DNA of 64,000 nt, from positions 124,001 to 188,000 of the forward strand of contig FODP01000008.1 in the NCBI GenBank assembly GCA_900110395.1, given 5' to 3'. This document shows, piece by piece, positions 8,560 through 21,978 of the stretch (positions within the stretch are counted from its first letter, which is position 1; every line of letters starts with the position of its first letter). The notes beneath the pieces are model-generated. The model saw only the letters and a list, made by a program, of their open reading frames with translations, had not been told where the DNA came from and made no database searches. The position numbers were made by a program, and so were the translations under genes. This DNA comes from Rhodospirillales bacterium URHD0017 (GTDB taxonomy: Bacteria > Pseudomonadota > Alphaproteobacteria > Reyranellales > Reyranellaceae).

Positions 8560-11500
8560 CTACGCGCCGATCTCGGCCTGCGCTCGCTGGACCTCGACAG
8601 CGAGCGGCCCCAGCCCATCCTGACACGTCGCGCGATCACCGGCCTTGGCGGCGCGTTCGAGAGTCTGCGCCGCATCGCCGAGCGCCCGGGCGCCGACGGC
8701 CAGCGCGCTGCCCTTCAGCCGGTGCGCAGCCGCCGCCAATGCGGCGAGATCGCCCGCTGCCATCGCCGTCTCGATGTCGTGGCGCGATTCCGTGGCCGAA
8801 CGGCTGAACTTCGCCAAAAGGTCGCGACGCGCTGCCTCGTCGCCCTGCATCCAGGGGTCGAGCACGGCGGAATCGATCGCCGGCACCGCGTCGTCGGCGC
8901 CACGCAGCCAGCGCTGCAGGGTGGCGCGCAGGCGCGGCAGTCCGACCGGCTTGGAGAGATAGCCGTCCATGCCGGCGGCGCGGCAGCGCACGTCCTCGCC
9001 CGCCATGGCATTGGCCGTCACCGCCACGATCGGCGTGCGCGGCCGGCCGTCGGCCGCCTCGAGGCGGCGGATCTCGGCGGTCATCTCGAAGCCGTCCATC
9101 AGCGGCATGTGCACGTCGGCGAAGACGATGGCGTAGCGGCCCGCGCTCCAGGCCTTCACGCCTTCGCGGCCGTCCGCCGCCGAATCGGCGCCGACGCCCA
9201 GCGCCTGGAGCTGGCGCACCAGCACCTCGCGGTTGATCGGATGGTCGTCGACCACCAGCACGTTGTTGCCGGCGACCCGAGGCGAGGCGGGCAGCGTCTC
9301 GACCGGCTGGTCGACCACCGGCAGGTCGACCAGCGGCGAATCGGCGGGCGCGGCGACCAGCTCCAGGATCACGGTGAAGGTCGAGCCGGCGCCGGGCGAG
9401 CTTTCGACCGTGACGTCGCCACCCATCAGTTGCGCCAGCCGCCGCACGATCGAGAGCCCGAGCCCGGTGCCGCCGTAACGCCGCGTCGTCGAACTGTCGG
9501 CCTGCGAGAAGGGCTGGAACAGGCGGGCCTTCTGGCCATCGTTCATGCCGATGCCGGTGTCGCTCACCGTGAGCACGACGTGGGCGCGGCCATCGCCCAT
9601 CGGCTCGGTGCGGGCGCGGATCATGGCGCCGCCGCGCTCGGTGAATTTCAGCGCATTGCCGAGAAGATTGAACAGGATCTGGCGCACCCGCGTGGGATCG
9701 CCCATCAGGATGTCGGTCGAGCCCGGCGCCACGGCGGCGACCAGCGACAGGCCCTTGCGCTCGGCCTGCGGGTGGAACGTCGCCACGACGCTGTCGACCA
9801 GGCCGGTCAGTGAGAACGGCGTCTCCTCGAGCGCCAGCGCGCCCGCCTCGATCTTGGAGAAGTCGAGCACGTCGTCGATGATGCGCAGCAGCGCGTGGGC
9901 CGATTCGCGCATGGTCGCCACGGTGCGCGCCTGGCCCTCGCGTACGCCCTCGGCCTCCAGCACCTCCATCATGCCTAGAACGCCGTTCATGGGCGTCCTG
10001 ATCTCGTGGCTCATGGTGGCGAGGAAGGTCGACTTGGCCTGGTCGGCGGCGACCGCGTCCTCGCGCGACTTCTCCGCTGCCACCAGGGCCTGCTCGAGGT
10101 CGCGCTGGCGCCGCCGCTCCTCGGAGACGTCGCTCACCAGCACGACGGCGCGACCGTCGGAGGCGTAGTCCATCGATATGCGCGCCCACTTGCTGGGCCC
10201 GTAGGGGATCAGGGCAGGGCGGCCCGAGCGCATCGTGGCAAGCTGGCGCTCGGCCCATGCCTCGGGCGTCTCCTTGGGTGGCTTCAGCACCCTGCCGGCG
10301 AAGTGCACGGCGTCGTGCAGCACGACGCCGGGCGTGATGATCTCGGGCAGGCCCTGCATGAAGCGCCGGTAGGCCTCGTTGCACTGGACGAGGCGCTCGT
10401 CGCGGTCGAGGAAGGCGATGCCGTCATCCATCGCCTCCATGGCGAGCAGCAGCGTCTGGCGCGCGTCGACGGCGAGCTGGCGGGCGCCTTCGAGGTCGGT
10501 GACGTCGCGGAACATGGCGAGCCGCCAGCCATTGTCTAGCACGGTCAGCCGGAAATGCAGCATGCGGTCGCCGCGCTTCACCAGCATCCAGCCCTCGGTG
10601 CCCGAGGCGAAGATCTGCTTGCGTGTATCGACGAACTCGGTGCGCTGGGCGGCATCCATCTCGCCGAAATCGCCGCGGTCGATCTGGTGGTCGAGGATCG
10701 ACCAGGCGTCCGGCAGGTTCTTCAGGGTCGGGCGGTCGAGGTTGAGGAACTTGAGGGTCGCCTCGTTGAAGAACAGCCACTTGCCGTCGGCGTCGTAGAC
10801 CAGCAGTGCGTCCGGCATCTCGTCGAGCACGGTCTGCAGGGTGCTGCGCGAGCGTTCGAGCTCCTGCTCGTGCGTCTTGAGCTCGGTGATGTCGCGGTAG
10901 GTCACCAGCAGGCGGCCGTCGGCCAGCCGGTGCGAGGTGATCTCGAGCGTGAGCCCGTTGCGGCCGGTGCGCACGAACGGCGCAACGTTGCCCCTCTCGA
11001 TGACCGCCATGCGCCTGGCGAGCTCGGCATCGACGTCGTCGACCGGGCCGAAGTCGCCGCGCGCGAGCTGGAAGCGGGCAATGTCGGCGAGATTGACGGT
11101 GGTGGCGATGGTCACTGCATCAAGGTCGAGCAGGCGGCCGAAGGCGGCGTTGTGAAACAGGAGCCCGCCGTCCGGGGCGTAGAGCGCCGCGCCATCGCCC
11201 ATGTTGTCGAGCACCGAGCGCATGGTGGCGCGCGTGCGCTCCTGCTCGGTCTGCGCCTGGGTGAGCCGGCTTTCCTGCTCGACGATGTCGGTGAGGTCGC
11301 GATGCACCGTCAGTACGCGGCCACCGGGCAACGGCCGGTAGGTCACCTCGACGGTGCGGCCGGTGATGGTGCGCCGCCGCTCGGCCGGCTGGCCCGGCAG
11401 GTTGAAACGCGCAGCGCGGCTGGCGATCCAGCCCTCCAGGCCGCCGGGCAGCGTCTCGAGCGGGCCGTAGTCGCCGCGCAGCGCGCGGTAGCGGATGATG

Positions 11501-12306
11501 TCCTTGAAGGTCGGCAGCCCCTTCAGCACCTCGTCCGTCATGTCGTGCAGGCGCGCCATCGCCTTGTTCTGGTAGACCCAGCGGCCGTCGCCCTCGTAGA
11601 GCAGCGCGCCGTCGCTCATGTTGTCGAGCATGGTGCGCATGGTCTCTTCGGCAAAGGCCACGTCACGATGCGCATCGTCGAGGCTCTTGGAGAGGTCGTG
11701 CGCGGCGAGGTCGCGGGCGATCTCGGCGCGCGTGCGCCTGCGCTCGATGTGGGCGAACAGCGAGATGATGGCGACGAAGCCCAGCATGATCGCCGCCAGC
11801 CCGATGGCATGCCGGCTGCCGTCGCCCAGCACCAGCACGCCCGCCATCGGCAGCACCAGCGAGGCCGCCGACAGGGTATAGGTGCGGCCGTCGAGGCCGC
11901 GCGAGGGCGTGCCGCCGACGATCAGGCAGAGCGCCAGCGCCCACAGCGCGCGTTCCTCTTCCGCCCCGTGCAGGGTGGCGAAGAAGCCACCCATCAGCCC
12001 GTTGGCGAACGAGGTCGGCACCGCGGTGACGGTGTAGAGCCAGCGCCAGCCGGCGAGACTCACCGCCGACGGATCACGCCGATAGACGACCTGGACCCGC
12101 CACGAGCCCCATACGGAGACGACGTAGACCACCGCCGGCGCCAGGAACATCCAGGCCGGCGCCAGGCCGGCATAGAGCGCCGCCGACACCGCGCCGAAGA
12201 TCGGCAGCGCCAGCACCTTGGGCAGGGTCGGGATCTCCACCAAGCGGTGGGTGACGACCTGCTCGATCCGCTTGGGATCGATGCCGGCGATGTCCAATTG
12301 GGCCAT
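8560..12306 (-). CDS. Membrane-bound hybrid sensor histidine kinase (4 PAS - HisKA - HATPase - REC - HPt)
   Basis: 1248 residues from the ATG at 12306 (the frame is open to 12396). Residues about 20-210 hold several membrane helices ([40 protein letters not shown]). Four PAS-like repeats begin near residues 223, 361, 488 and 617, each with a DNMxDG/DEMPDA-type opening. The kinase H-box [14 protein letters not shown] puts the phospho-His at about 767; [15 protein letters not shown] is the N-box and [15 protein letters not shown] the G-boxes. The receiver [10 protein letters not shown] has its Asp in [11 protein letters not shown] (about 1064), and the HPt His lies in HRLKGSA (about 1195). This is a BarA/TorS-type phosphorelay. 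The divergent response regulator at 12584 is the likely partner. Confidence 0.92.
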   Translation of the reverse strand: MAQLDIAGIDPKRIEQVVTHRLVEIPTLPKVLALPIFGAVSAALYAGLAPAWMFLAPAVVYVVSVWGSWRVQVVYRRDPSAVSLAGWRWLYTVTAVPTSFANGLMGGFFATLHGAEEERALWALALCLIVGGTPSRGLDGRTYTLSAASLVLPMAGVLVLGDGSRHAIGLAAIMLGFVAIISLFAHIERRRTRAEIARDLAAHDLSKSLDDAHRDVAFAEETMRTMLDNMSDGALLYEGDGRWVYQNKAMARLHDMTDEVLKGLPTFKDIIRYRALRGDYGPLETLPGGLEGWIASRAARFNLPGQPAERRRTITGRTVEVTYRPLPGGRVLTVHRDLTDIVEQESRLTQAQTEQERTRATMRSVLDNMGDGAALYAPDGGLLFHNAAFGRLLDLDAVTIATTVNLADIARFQLARGDFGPVDDVDAELARRMAVIERGNVAPFVRTGRNGLTLEITSHRLADGRLLVTYRDITELKTHEQELERSRSTLQTVLDEMPDALLVYDADGKWLFFNEATLKFLNLDRPTLKNLPDAWSILDHQIDRGDFGEMDAAQRTEFVDTRKQIFASGTEGWMLVKRGDRMLHFRLTVLDNGWRLAMFRDVTDLEGARQLAVDARQTLLLAMEAMDDGIAFLDRDERLVQCNEAYRRFMQGLPEIITPGVVLHDAVHFAGRVLKPPKETPEAWAERQLATMRSGRPALIPYGPSKWARISMDYASDGRAVVLVSDVSEERRRQRDLEQALVAAEKSREDAVAADQAKSTFLATMSHEIRTPMNGVLGMMEVLEAEGVREGQARTVATMRESAHALLRIIDDVLDFSKIEAGALALEETPFSLTGLVDSVVATFHPQAERKGLSLVAAVAPGSTDILMGDPTRVRQILFNLLGNALKFTERGGAMIRARTEPMGDGRAHVVLTVSDTGIGMNDGQKARLFQPFSQADSSTTRRYGGTGLGLSIVRRLAQLMGGDVTVESSPGAGSTFTVILELVAAPADSPLVDLPVVDQPVETLPASPRVAGNNVLVVDDHPINREVLVRQLQALGVGADSAADGREGVKAWSAGRYAIVFADVHMPLMDGFEMTAEIRRLEAADGRPRTPIVAVTANAMAGEDVRCRAAGMDGYLSKPVGLPRLRATLQRWLRGADDAVPAIDSAVLDPWMQGDEAARRDLLAKFSRSATESRHDIETAMAAGDLAALAAAAHRLKGSALAVGARALGDAAQTLERAAKAGDRATCQDGLGPLAVEVQRAQAEIGA

Positions 12307-12583
12307 TGCGGCATGCTGGAGGGCCGACGTATCGATCGTGTGTCGCCGGCTGCGCGCTTTGTATCGTCTGTGTCGACCATCCGCGGTCCGCGACATGTCG
12401 GCGACACAAATCGGCGGGCCACGGCTGCGGCGGCGCAGTCTGTGTGCACCACGTGCGCGTCAGCGAGACCGTCACGCTGGTCTTCGCCCGCGCCCACGGC
12501 GCTCATCGTCTTCAACAGGTCTCGCCCGTGACGGTCATTCGCTCCTGCGCGGCATGTGCTAGGCTTGCCGGGCAGGGGGAAGA

Positions 12584-13291
12584 TTGGACAAGCGTCAGCA
12601 TATCGTCGTGGTCGAGGACGAAGCAGCCCAGCGCCAGCTTCTGCTCGACTACCTCAGCCGCCAGGGCTTCCGCGTCACCGGCTTCGAATCGGGAGCGGGG
12701 CTGCGCCGCATGGTCGAGCGCGAGTTGCCGGCCCTTGTCCTTTTGGATGTCGGCCTGCCCGGCGAGGACGGCTTCGCCGTCGCCCGCTGGCTGCGCGAGA
12801 AGAGCGGCCGCATCTGCATCATCATGGTGACGGCGGCGGGCGACACGGTCGACCGCGTGGTCGGCCTGGAGACCGGCGCCGACGACTACATCCCCAAACC
12901 CTTCGATCCGCGCGAGCTTCTGGCCCGCGTCAAGAGCGTGCTGCGCCGCGCCCAGGGCACGGCGGCACCGTCGGCCGGTCCACGGGTGCGCATGGGCCGG
13001 CGCGTGCTCGATCTCGAGAAGCGCGTGCTGGTCGACGCCGACGGCAGCGAGGAGACGCTGTCGGCCAGCGAATTCGATCTGCTGAAGGTGTTTGCCGAGA
13101 ACCCCAACCGGCCGCTGGCGCGCGACTGGCTGCTCGAGACCATCGGGCATCGCGAGATGGAGGTGTTCGACCGCGCCATGGACCTGCGCATCACCCGCAT
13201 CCGCCGCAAGGTCGAGAAGGATCCCGCGCACCCCGAGGCGATCCGCACGGTGAGGGGTGTGGGCTACATGTTCGTGCCGCCCAAGGATTGA
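12584..13291 (+). CDS. OmpR/PhoB-family response regulator
   Basis: 235 residues. Receiver: HIVVVEDEAAQRQLLLDYLS with acidic residues 11-13, phospho-acceptor Asp55 in LVLLDVGLPGEDGF, Thr83, and Lys105 in DDYIPKPFDPREL. Winged-helix DNA-binding domain: SASEFDLLKVFAENPNRPLA, DLRITRIRRKVEKDP and the final hairpin IRTVRGVGYMFVPP. The start is a TTG at 12584, directly after AGGGGGAAGA; no ATG or GTG in this frame precedes the receiver, so the rare start is needed. It is divergent from the hybrid kinase, whose HPt domain is the expected phosphate donor. Confidence 0.93.
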   Translation: MDKRQHIVVVEDEAAQRQLLLDYLSRQGFRVTGFESGAGLRRMVERELPALVLLDVGLPGEDGFAVARWLREKSGRICIIMVTAAGDTVDRVVGLETGADDYIPKPFDPRELLARVKSVLRRAQGTAAPSAGPRVRMGRRVLDLEKRVLVDADGSEETLSASEFDLLKVFAENPNRPLARDWLLETIGHREMEVFDRAMDLRITRIRRKVEKDPAHPEAIRTVRGVGYMFVPPKD

Positions 13292-13325
13292 TAACGCTTT
13301 CCCCATAGAGACGAACGACCGGGGC

Positions 13326-13340
13326 GAACATAGCTAGAAC
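13326..13340 (+). promoter_or_regulatory. LexA operator (SOS box) upstream of recA
   Basis: GAACATAGCTAGAAC is an exact GAAC-N7-GAAC direct repeat, the known LexA-binding motif of alphaproteobacteria. Two further GAAC words lie at 13313 and 13350, each 13 bases from the nearer core half site. The box lies about 140 bases upstream of the recA start, in the 191-base gap after the response regulator gene. Together these support DNA-damage control of recA. Confidence 0.88.
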
Positions 13341-13482
13341 TTGTGTCAAGAACATTAGTTTTATCAGTGGGTTATTTGCCCCCTTGCCGTCAGGAACAAA
13401 ATAGGTACATTGGCTCCACCCCCGGCGGACTTATCCGCATTGCCGCTCCCGACAGGGGCGTGGGAGAACAAGGAGACAGCCA

Positions 13483-14553
<1,071 letters not shown>

Positions 14554-14562
14554 CGCTCCTCG

Positions 14563-14636
14563 CTGTCATCCCGAGCGTAGCGAGGGACCTTTACTCGCAG
14601 CCGAAGATCCCTGGGGCTACCGCCTCGGGATGACAG
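14563..14636. repeat. Intergenic inverted repeat, CTGTCATCCCGAG family
   Basis: Outer arms CTGTCATCCCGAG (14563-14575) and CTCGGGATGACAG (14624-14636) are perfect complements around a 48-base interior that includes GCGTAGCGAGGGACC. Related copies lie at 37256-37330 and 50101-50220. It sits just after the recA stop, before the terminator. Confidence 0.85.
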
Positions 14637-14685
14637 AGAGATTTTGCCCAGGTTTCGCGACAAGGATCCCCTGTCTCCTGTCGCC

Positions 14686-14730
14686 GGGGCGGTGCCGTAC
14701 CCCCACGCACGGTACCGCCCCAATTTTTTT
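14686..14730 (+). terminator. Rho-independent terminator of recA
   Basis: A 13-base stem (14686-14698 against 14709-14721, one mismatch) with a short loop is followed by AATTTTTTT. It overlaps a second palindrome, CCAATTTTTTTGCGC / GCGCAAAAATTGG, spanning about 14720-14750, which could terminate transcription arriving from the minus-strand gene at 14779. The pair therefore probably works in both directions between the convergent genes. Confidence 0.85.
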
Positions 14731-14778
14731 GCGCCATGCGCAAAAATTGGCGGGCGTAAGCGCGCATTCCCGACACCG

Positions 14779-15474
14779 CTACCTGCTCGACGAGAGCCCC
14801 CTCAAAAACCGCTGCACCCACTCCGGCCCCGTCCGTCGTGTAACTTTGCGCGGCCGCGTGCGCCCCCACGCCATCAACATCGCCAGCGGAAACCAATCGT
14901 CCCCATCCTCCTGCAGCCCGCGCGCCGCCATCGACACCTTGGGCACCGCCACCGGCGTCACGCCTTCCTGCTTCGGCCCGGCGCACAGCGCAGCCGGTGA
15001 CGTCACGAGATACTCACGGCAGACCAGGGGCCGCTCGGGATGGATCGAGCAGCTCTCGTCCTCGAGGAAGGGGCAGGGCACGCCCATCGCGAAGTACGCC
15101 GTCGACAGCTCACGGTCGCTGCGGCCCTCGCGTTCCTTCAACCCCGCCGCCTCGATCGCCGCCTCCGCTGCCGCGAACCTGGCCTTCAGCGCCTCGCGGC
15201 GTCCGGTCGGCATGGCGTCCACGACCTGCAGCAACCGCTCGCCCTCCGTGCGCGACACCGGCACGAGCTGGCGACAGCATGCGCCGCAGCCCTTGCGGCA
15301 GGAGATCGCCTTGCCTCTTTCAGCCGCCTCGACGACCGCGTTCACCAGGCCCTGCAGAGCCGGCACGACCTCGGCGGCGGCCACCGGCGCGTTCGGCACG
15401 GTGATCGGATGGGCGATCCGGAGGTCGCCCATGGCGAGGCGCAAAGTTGCGGTGGAATGGGCCGATTCGGCCAT
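14779..15474 (-). CDS. YkgJ-family cysteine-cluster protein
   Basis: 231 residues from the ATG at 15474. Two cysteine groups define the family: [16 protein letters not shown] and, further on, [20 protein letters not shown] followed by [13 protein letters not shown]. This pattern (CxxxCxxCC plus later Cys) is thought to bind zinc or an iron-sulfur cluster; the biochemical role is not established. An in-frame start at 15516 or the later ATG at 15432 is possible; no strong ribosome site decides. It is divergent from alaS with only 56 bases between, and convergent with recA across the bidirectional terminator. Confidence 0.85.
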   Translation of the reverse strand: MAESAHSTATLRLAMGDLRIAHPITVPNAPVAAAEVVPALQGLVNAVVEAAERGKAISCRKGCGACCRQLVPVSRTEGERLLQVVDAMPTGRREALKARFAAAEAAIEAAGLKEREGRSDRELSTAYFAMGVPCPFLEDESCSIHPERPLVCREYLVTSPAALCAGPKQEGVTPVAVPKVSMAARGLQEDGDDWFPLAMLMAWGRTRPRKVTRRTGPEWVQRFLRGLSSSR

Positions 15475-15530
15475 TTTCCGGCGGGTCCCCGTTGTGGACG
15501 AAGGCTTGGCCCGCACGCTACAAGCAGCGC

Positions 15531-18181
<2,651 letters not shown>

Positions 18182-18185
<4 letters not shown>

Positions 18186-18574
18186 GGCGCCCCCCGATCA
18201 AGATGCTCGTCCTCGTCGCGGCCGTCGCCCTTGCGGCGGCGGCCTGCGCGCCCAAGGACTTCGCCACGGACGGCAAGAACGCCGACCAGATGGTGAAGGA
18301 CGAGGCGCAGTGCCGCGCCCAGGTCCGTTCGCAGGCCCAGAGCGAGCGCTACATCGAGGATCAGCGGCGCTCGACGTTCGACGGCGAGCGCGAGCGCTAT
18401 GGCCAGCAGGACCTCTACCGGACCATGGACAACCAGGGCTACCAGAACAACGTCAACCGCATGACGGCGCGCTGCATGGAAGCGCGCGGCTGGGCACCCA
18501 AGAACCAGAACTCGGTCAGTACCTGGTGGAACCGCGTATCGACGTTCAATACGCCGGCCGGCGGCGGCAAATAG
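18182..18574 (+). CDS. Small putative lipoprotein
   Basis: 130 residues. The N-terminus is [20 protein letters not shown] followed by Cys-Ala-Pro-Lys, a signal peptide with a relaxed lipobox (AAAC). The mature part is hydrophilic and helical ([40 protein letters not shown]) with a second conserved-looking Cys in [11 protein letters not shown]. The final part, [17 protein letters not shown], resembles small Gly/Trp-containing outer-membrane lipoproteins in alphaproteobacteria. It overlaps alaS by ATGA, so it is co-transcribed, but no functional link is evident. Confidence 0.8.
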
Positions 18575-18578
18575 CGGC

Positions 18579-19871
18579 TCACCACGCCCGGCGGATGGCG
18601 AGCAGCGCGCGCGCAAAGAACTCGACGATCACGCCCAGCAGCACCAGGACGAAGGCGTTCACCGGCATGGCGTAGTTGTGGCTGGGCAGGGCGGCCATCG
18701 CCTGGGCGAGGAACAGGCCGGCGAAGGCCACGGCCACGCCTTCGATCACCAGCCCCTGCCCGAAGTCCAGCCGGTGCCAGGCGCCGAACGCGGTCGCCGA
18801 CAGGAAATGGACAAGGGCGATCGCCAGCACGATGCCGAACGGCGGTCCGGGATAGAGCGTCGGCGTGCCGAGCAGCATCCACGCCTTCTCGACATAAATG
18901 CGCGCCACCTCGGCCGGGTCCTCGGCCCAGCGTCCGAGATAGAGCTGCCACATCAGGCGGAAATACTCGGGCGAGCACCAGACGACGCCGGCCTTGCCCG
19001 CAATGTCCTCGCCGTAGTCGTCGTCGTAGCGGATGCCCCACTTGTTCTCGACGAAGCCCAGGCCGAGATAGAGGGTGTGCGACAGCCCGTGCGTCGAAAG
19101 CCGCTCGGCCTTCTGTATTTCGAAGGCGGCATCGCGCGCCATCACCACCCAGCGCGGCGTGGTGAAGGCCAGCACCGCCAGCATGCCGACCAGCAACAGC
19201 GGGGCAGGGCGGAACCGGCGCACCAGGAGGACGATCACCACCGCGGCGGTGACCATCAGCCCCATCATGCCGATCGATTCGCGCATCAGCGTCGCTACAC
19301 CGAGGAAGACGATGCCCGCGGCGATCCACAGGTTGGCCGCACGGCGGGACAGCAGCCCCATCTCGCGCGCCGCCAGCGCCATCGGCAGCACGGCGGCGAG
19401 GCTCACCAGCCCGACATAGGCCCAGTGCGGCGAGGTCCCCATCCAGCCGAGATATTCGATCGGCCCCTTCCACAGCAGCACGATCGAGGCGGTGTAGGCG
19501 CGCAAGGCGAACAGCAGACCGGCCAGGGTCAGGAGCCCGAGCGTATCGGTGAGCGTATTGAGACGCGCCACGTCTATCAGGTCGGCATGGCGGCGCGTCG
19601 TCACCGACCACAGGGCGAGCAGCAGCGCATGGCCGGGATCGTCGGCGATGGCGCGCTCCGACATCGGCACCAGCTTTCCCTGTTCGCAGACGGCGAGCCA
19701 GACGCCGCGCTCGAGGGCGCAGTCGGCGGCGGCCAGCCACACGTTGGTGGCCTTCCAGTCCGACGGCATGAGGTCGGCGTAATGGCCATACCGCTCGGAG
19801 TCGGCATAGGTGCGCTGGAACTGGCCCCAGACGAGCAACGCCGCGAACAGGAAAAAGACCAGCGCCCTCAA
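18579..19871 (-). CDS. Hypothetical polytopic membrane protein
   Basis: 430 residues, no family with known function recognised. One N-terminal helix (LVFFLFAALLVWGQF) is followed by a polar segment, residues about 20-95, with two cysteines (DCALERGVWLAVCEQGKLVP), then a series of at least seven hydrophobic segments up to the C-terminus. The polar loop after an N-terminal helix and the helix-rich body recall glycosyltransferase-C-like membrane proteins, but no catalytic motif is convincing. The start is TTG at 19871 with GGGGGAG four bases upstream. It is convergent with the lipoprotein gene, the stops being only a few bases apart. Confidence 0.75.
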   Translation of the reverse strand: MRALVFFLFAALLVWGQFQRTYADSERYGHYADLMPSDWKATNVWLAAADCALERGVWLAVCEQGKLVPMSERAIADDPGHALLLALWSVTTRRHADLIDVARLNTLTDTLGLLTLAGLLFALRAYTASIVLLWKGPIEYLGWMGTSPHWAYVGLVSLAAVLPMALAAREMGLLSRRAANLWIAAGIVFLGVATLMRESIGMMGLMVTAAVVIVLLVRRFRPAPLLLVGMLAVLAFTTPRWVVMARDAAFEIQKAERLSTHGLSHTLYLGLGFVENKWGIRYDDDYGEDIAGKAGVVWCSPEYFRLMWQLYLGRWAEDPAEVARIYVEKAWMLLGTPTLYPGPPFGIVLAIALVHFLSATAFGAWHRLDFGQGLVIEGVAVAFAGLFLAQAMAALPSHNYAMPVNAFVLVLLGVIVEFFARALLAIRRAW

Positions 19872-19969
19872 TGCTCCCCCGGCGGCTCACGACGGTGTCA
19901 TTTACCCGCCCTTGACCCGCGCGCGCAACGCAGCGCACCCTCGGTTCACGGTAGCGAGCGGAGTATCGT

Positions 19970-20383
19970 ATGCGGGCCGCCACTCGGGCTGTCGTCGCCC
20001 TTCTGCTGCCCTGGCTAGCCGCCGCCTGCGCCGGGCAGACCAACCAGGAATTCGACATGAGGCTGCGCGAGATGGCCGGCAGCAACGAGCGCGCCCTGCT
20101 GGGCGGCATGGGCCGCATCCCCGACAACAGCTACCAGCTCGACGAGAACACCAAGATCCTGCAATGGCGCTGGGACACGTCCTACATCGCGGGCGGCTGG
20201 GCGCCGACCTATCAGCGCGTCGGCTGGGGGATGTGGATGCCGATCGGCGGCTTTCCGACCACCCTGGTACGGCAGGGCTGCATCGTCGAATGGACGGTGA
20301 TCAAGGGCAATACCCAGTCCTATCGCTGGCAGGGCAGCGGCTGCAACACCGTCACCATCCACGCCACGCCGCCCCCAGGTTGA
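19970..20383 (+). CDS. Putative lipoprotein
   Basis: 137 residues. The signal sequence AATRAVVALLLPWLAAACAG ends in a good lipobox, LAAAC. The mature part has aromatic-rich beta-like segments (YQLDENTKILQWRWDTSYIA; GWAPTYQRVGWGMWMPIGGF) and two cysteines in VRQGCIVEWTVIKG and QGSGCNTVTIH that could pair. The repeated W/Y strands fit a small beta-barrel surface protein. Function unknown. GGAG lies a few bases before the ATG. Confidence 0.75.
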   Translation: MRAATRAVVALLLPWLAAACAGQTNQEFDMRLREMAGSNERALLGGMGRIPDNSYQLDENTKILQWRWDTSYIAGGWAPTYQRVGWGMWMPIGGFPTTLVRQGCIVEWTVIKGNTQSYRWQGSGCNTVTIHATPPPG

Positions 20384-20430
20384 GGCGCGGCGCGGCGGCA
20401 CTATCGTTGCGTGCGACTTGAGGGGCTGCC

Positions 20431-21897
20431 GTGACCGTCGTCGAACTGAAGGGAAACATCGACCCGAGCTATTACCGGCTGCTCTACGGCCAGGAGCGCA
20501 ACCAGCTGGCCGACATGTTCCAGGCCAAGCGCCCCTCGGTGGCGGAGCGTCTGGCGGCCGGCAAGGCGCTGCGCGAGAAGGTGCCGCGCACCGCTCATGC
20601 CACCTACGACAAGGCGGCCGACCGGGCCGATCCCATCGACATCCTCGAGAAGCAGAATGCCGGGCGCATCGAGAAGCTGGTGCCCGTGCGCTATGCCCGC
20701 ATGCTGGTCTCGCCCTTCGCCTTCCTGCGCGGATCGGCGGCTGTCATGGCTGACGACCTGTCGCGCACGCCGCTCACCGGTCTGGCGGTCGGCGCGTGCG
20801 GCGACATGCACGTCTCCAATTTCGGCGTCTATGCCTCGGCCGAGCGCAATCTGGTGTTCGCCATCAACGATTTCGACGAGGTCCATCCCGGGCCGTGGGA
20901 ATGGGACCTGAAACGCCTCGCCGCCAGCGCCGCGGTCGCCGCGCGCTTCATGGGCACCGACAAGACGGCTGCGACCGAAGCTGCGGCCGCCTGTGTGGCG
21001 AGCTACCGCCGACGCATGCGCGACTATGCCGGGAGGGGTTACCTCGAGATCTGGTACGACACCATCGGCGAACGCGAGATGTTCGACGCCCTGTCGCCGC
21101 GCGTGCGCCGCCATGCCGAGCGCGCCATCGCCAAGGCGCGGGCCAAGGGCCATATCCGCTCGCTCGACAAGCTTACCGAGCAAGTCAATGGCGAGCCGCG
21201 CATCGTCGAGGACGTGCCGCTGATCGTGCGCGAGACCCACACGGAACAGGGTACGCCCGTACGTGAGGTTCTGAACCACGTGGTGGCTGCCTATGTCAGC
21301 TCGCTGGCGCTCGATCGCCAGCGCCTGCTCGCGCGCTATCGTCTGGTCGACGCTGCGCGCAAGGTGGTCGGCGTCGGCAGCGTCGGCACCGCCTGTTGGG
21401 TGCTGTTCCTGCAGGGCGTCGACGACGACGATCCCCTGTTCCTGCAGGTCAAGGAGGCCCAGGCGTCGGTTCTCGCGCCTTATGTCGACCTGCGCCTGTC
21501 GGTCAGCAACGAGGGACAGCGCGTGGTGGTGGGGCAGCGCGCCACCCAGGGATCGCCCGACATCTTCCTCGGTTGGGGCGAGGCCGACGGCAAGCACTTC
21601 TATGTCCGCCAGCTCGCCGACATGAAGGGCAGCGCGAGCTTCGCGGAGGGCGACAAGGCGGGCATCGGCAAGTTCATCGAGTATTGCGGCCGGTGCGGCT
21701 GGGCGCTGGCGCTGGCCCACGCCAAGACCGGGGACCCCGCAATGATCGCAGGCTATTGCGGCACCTCGGCCGCGCTCGACGAGGCGATCGCCAGGTTTGC
21801 GCTGGCCTATTTCAAACAAACCGAGCAGGACCACGACGCGCTCGACAAGGCACGCCGCGCCGGTCGCATCACGGCGGCTGCGGGAAGTGTCGTCTAG
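20431..21897 (+). CDS. DUF2252 family protein
   Basis: 488 residues. Family features visible: ILEKQNAGRIEKLVPVRYAR, then SPFAFLRGSAAVMADDL, the kinase-like GDMHVSNFGVYAS and AINDFDEVHPGPWEWDLKRL. The GDxHxxNF and NDFDE motifs correspond to the catalytic and metal-binding loops of aminoglycoside-phosphotransferase-like kinases, so DUF2252 proteins are suspected ATP-dependent kinases; no substrate is known. Start is GTG at 20431 with AGGGG upstream. It stands alone between two lipoprotein genes. Confidence 0.88.
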   Translation: MTVVELKGNIDPSYYRLLYGQERNQLADMFQAKRPSVAERLAAGKALREKVPRTAHATYDKAADRADPIDILEKQNAGRIEKLVPVRYARMLVSPFAFLRGSAAVMADDLSRTPLTGLAVGACGDMHVSNFGVYASAERNLVFAINDFDEVHPGPWEWDLKRLAASAAVAARFMGTDKTAATEAAAACVASYRRRMRDYAGRGYLEIWYDTIGEREMFDALSPRVRRHAERAIAKARAKGHIRSLDKLTEQVNGEPRIVEDVPLIVRETHTEQGTPVREVLNHVVAAYVSSLALDRQRLLARYRLVDAARKVVGVGSVGTACWVLFLQGVDDDDPLFLQVKEAQASVLAPYVDLRLSVSNEGQRVVVGQRATQGSPDIFLGWGEADGKHFYVRQLADMKGSASFAEGDKAGIGKFIEYCGRCGWALALAHAKTGDPAMIAGYCGTSAALDEAIARFALAYFKQTEQDHDALDKARRAGRITAAAGSVV

Positions 21898-21978
21898 CCG
21901 CCGATTCGCCCATAATTCGCCCACAGGCCGACGCAGCCTGGCGTTCTCTTTGGCGTTTCCATCGCCGAGGAGGAACAC

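Noticed and set aside
10555..12531. 658-codon open frame on the plus strand
   Set aside because: Antisense to the hybrid kinase; low-complexity translation.
13313..13353. GAAC-N9-GAAC pairs as separate LexA boxes
   Set aside because: The known spacing is N7; only the central pair at 13326-13340 fits, so the outer words are treated as accessory at most.
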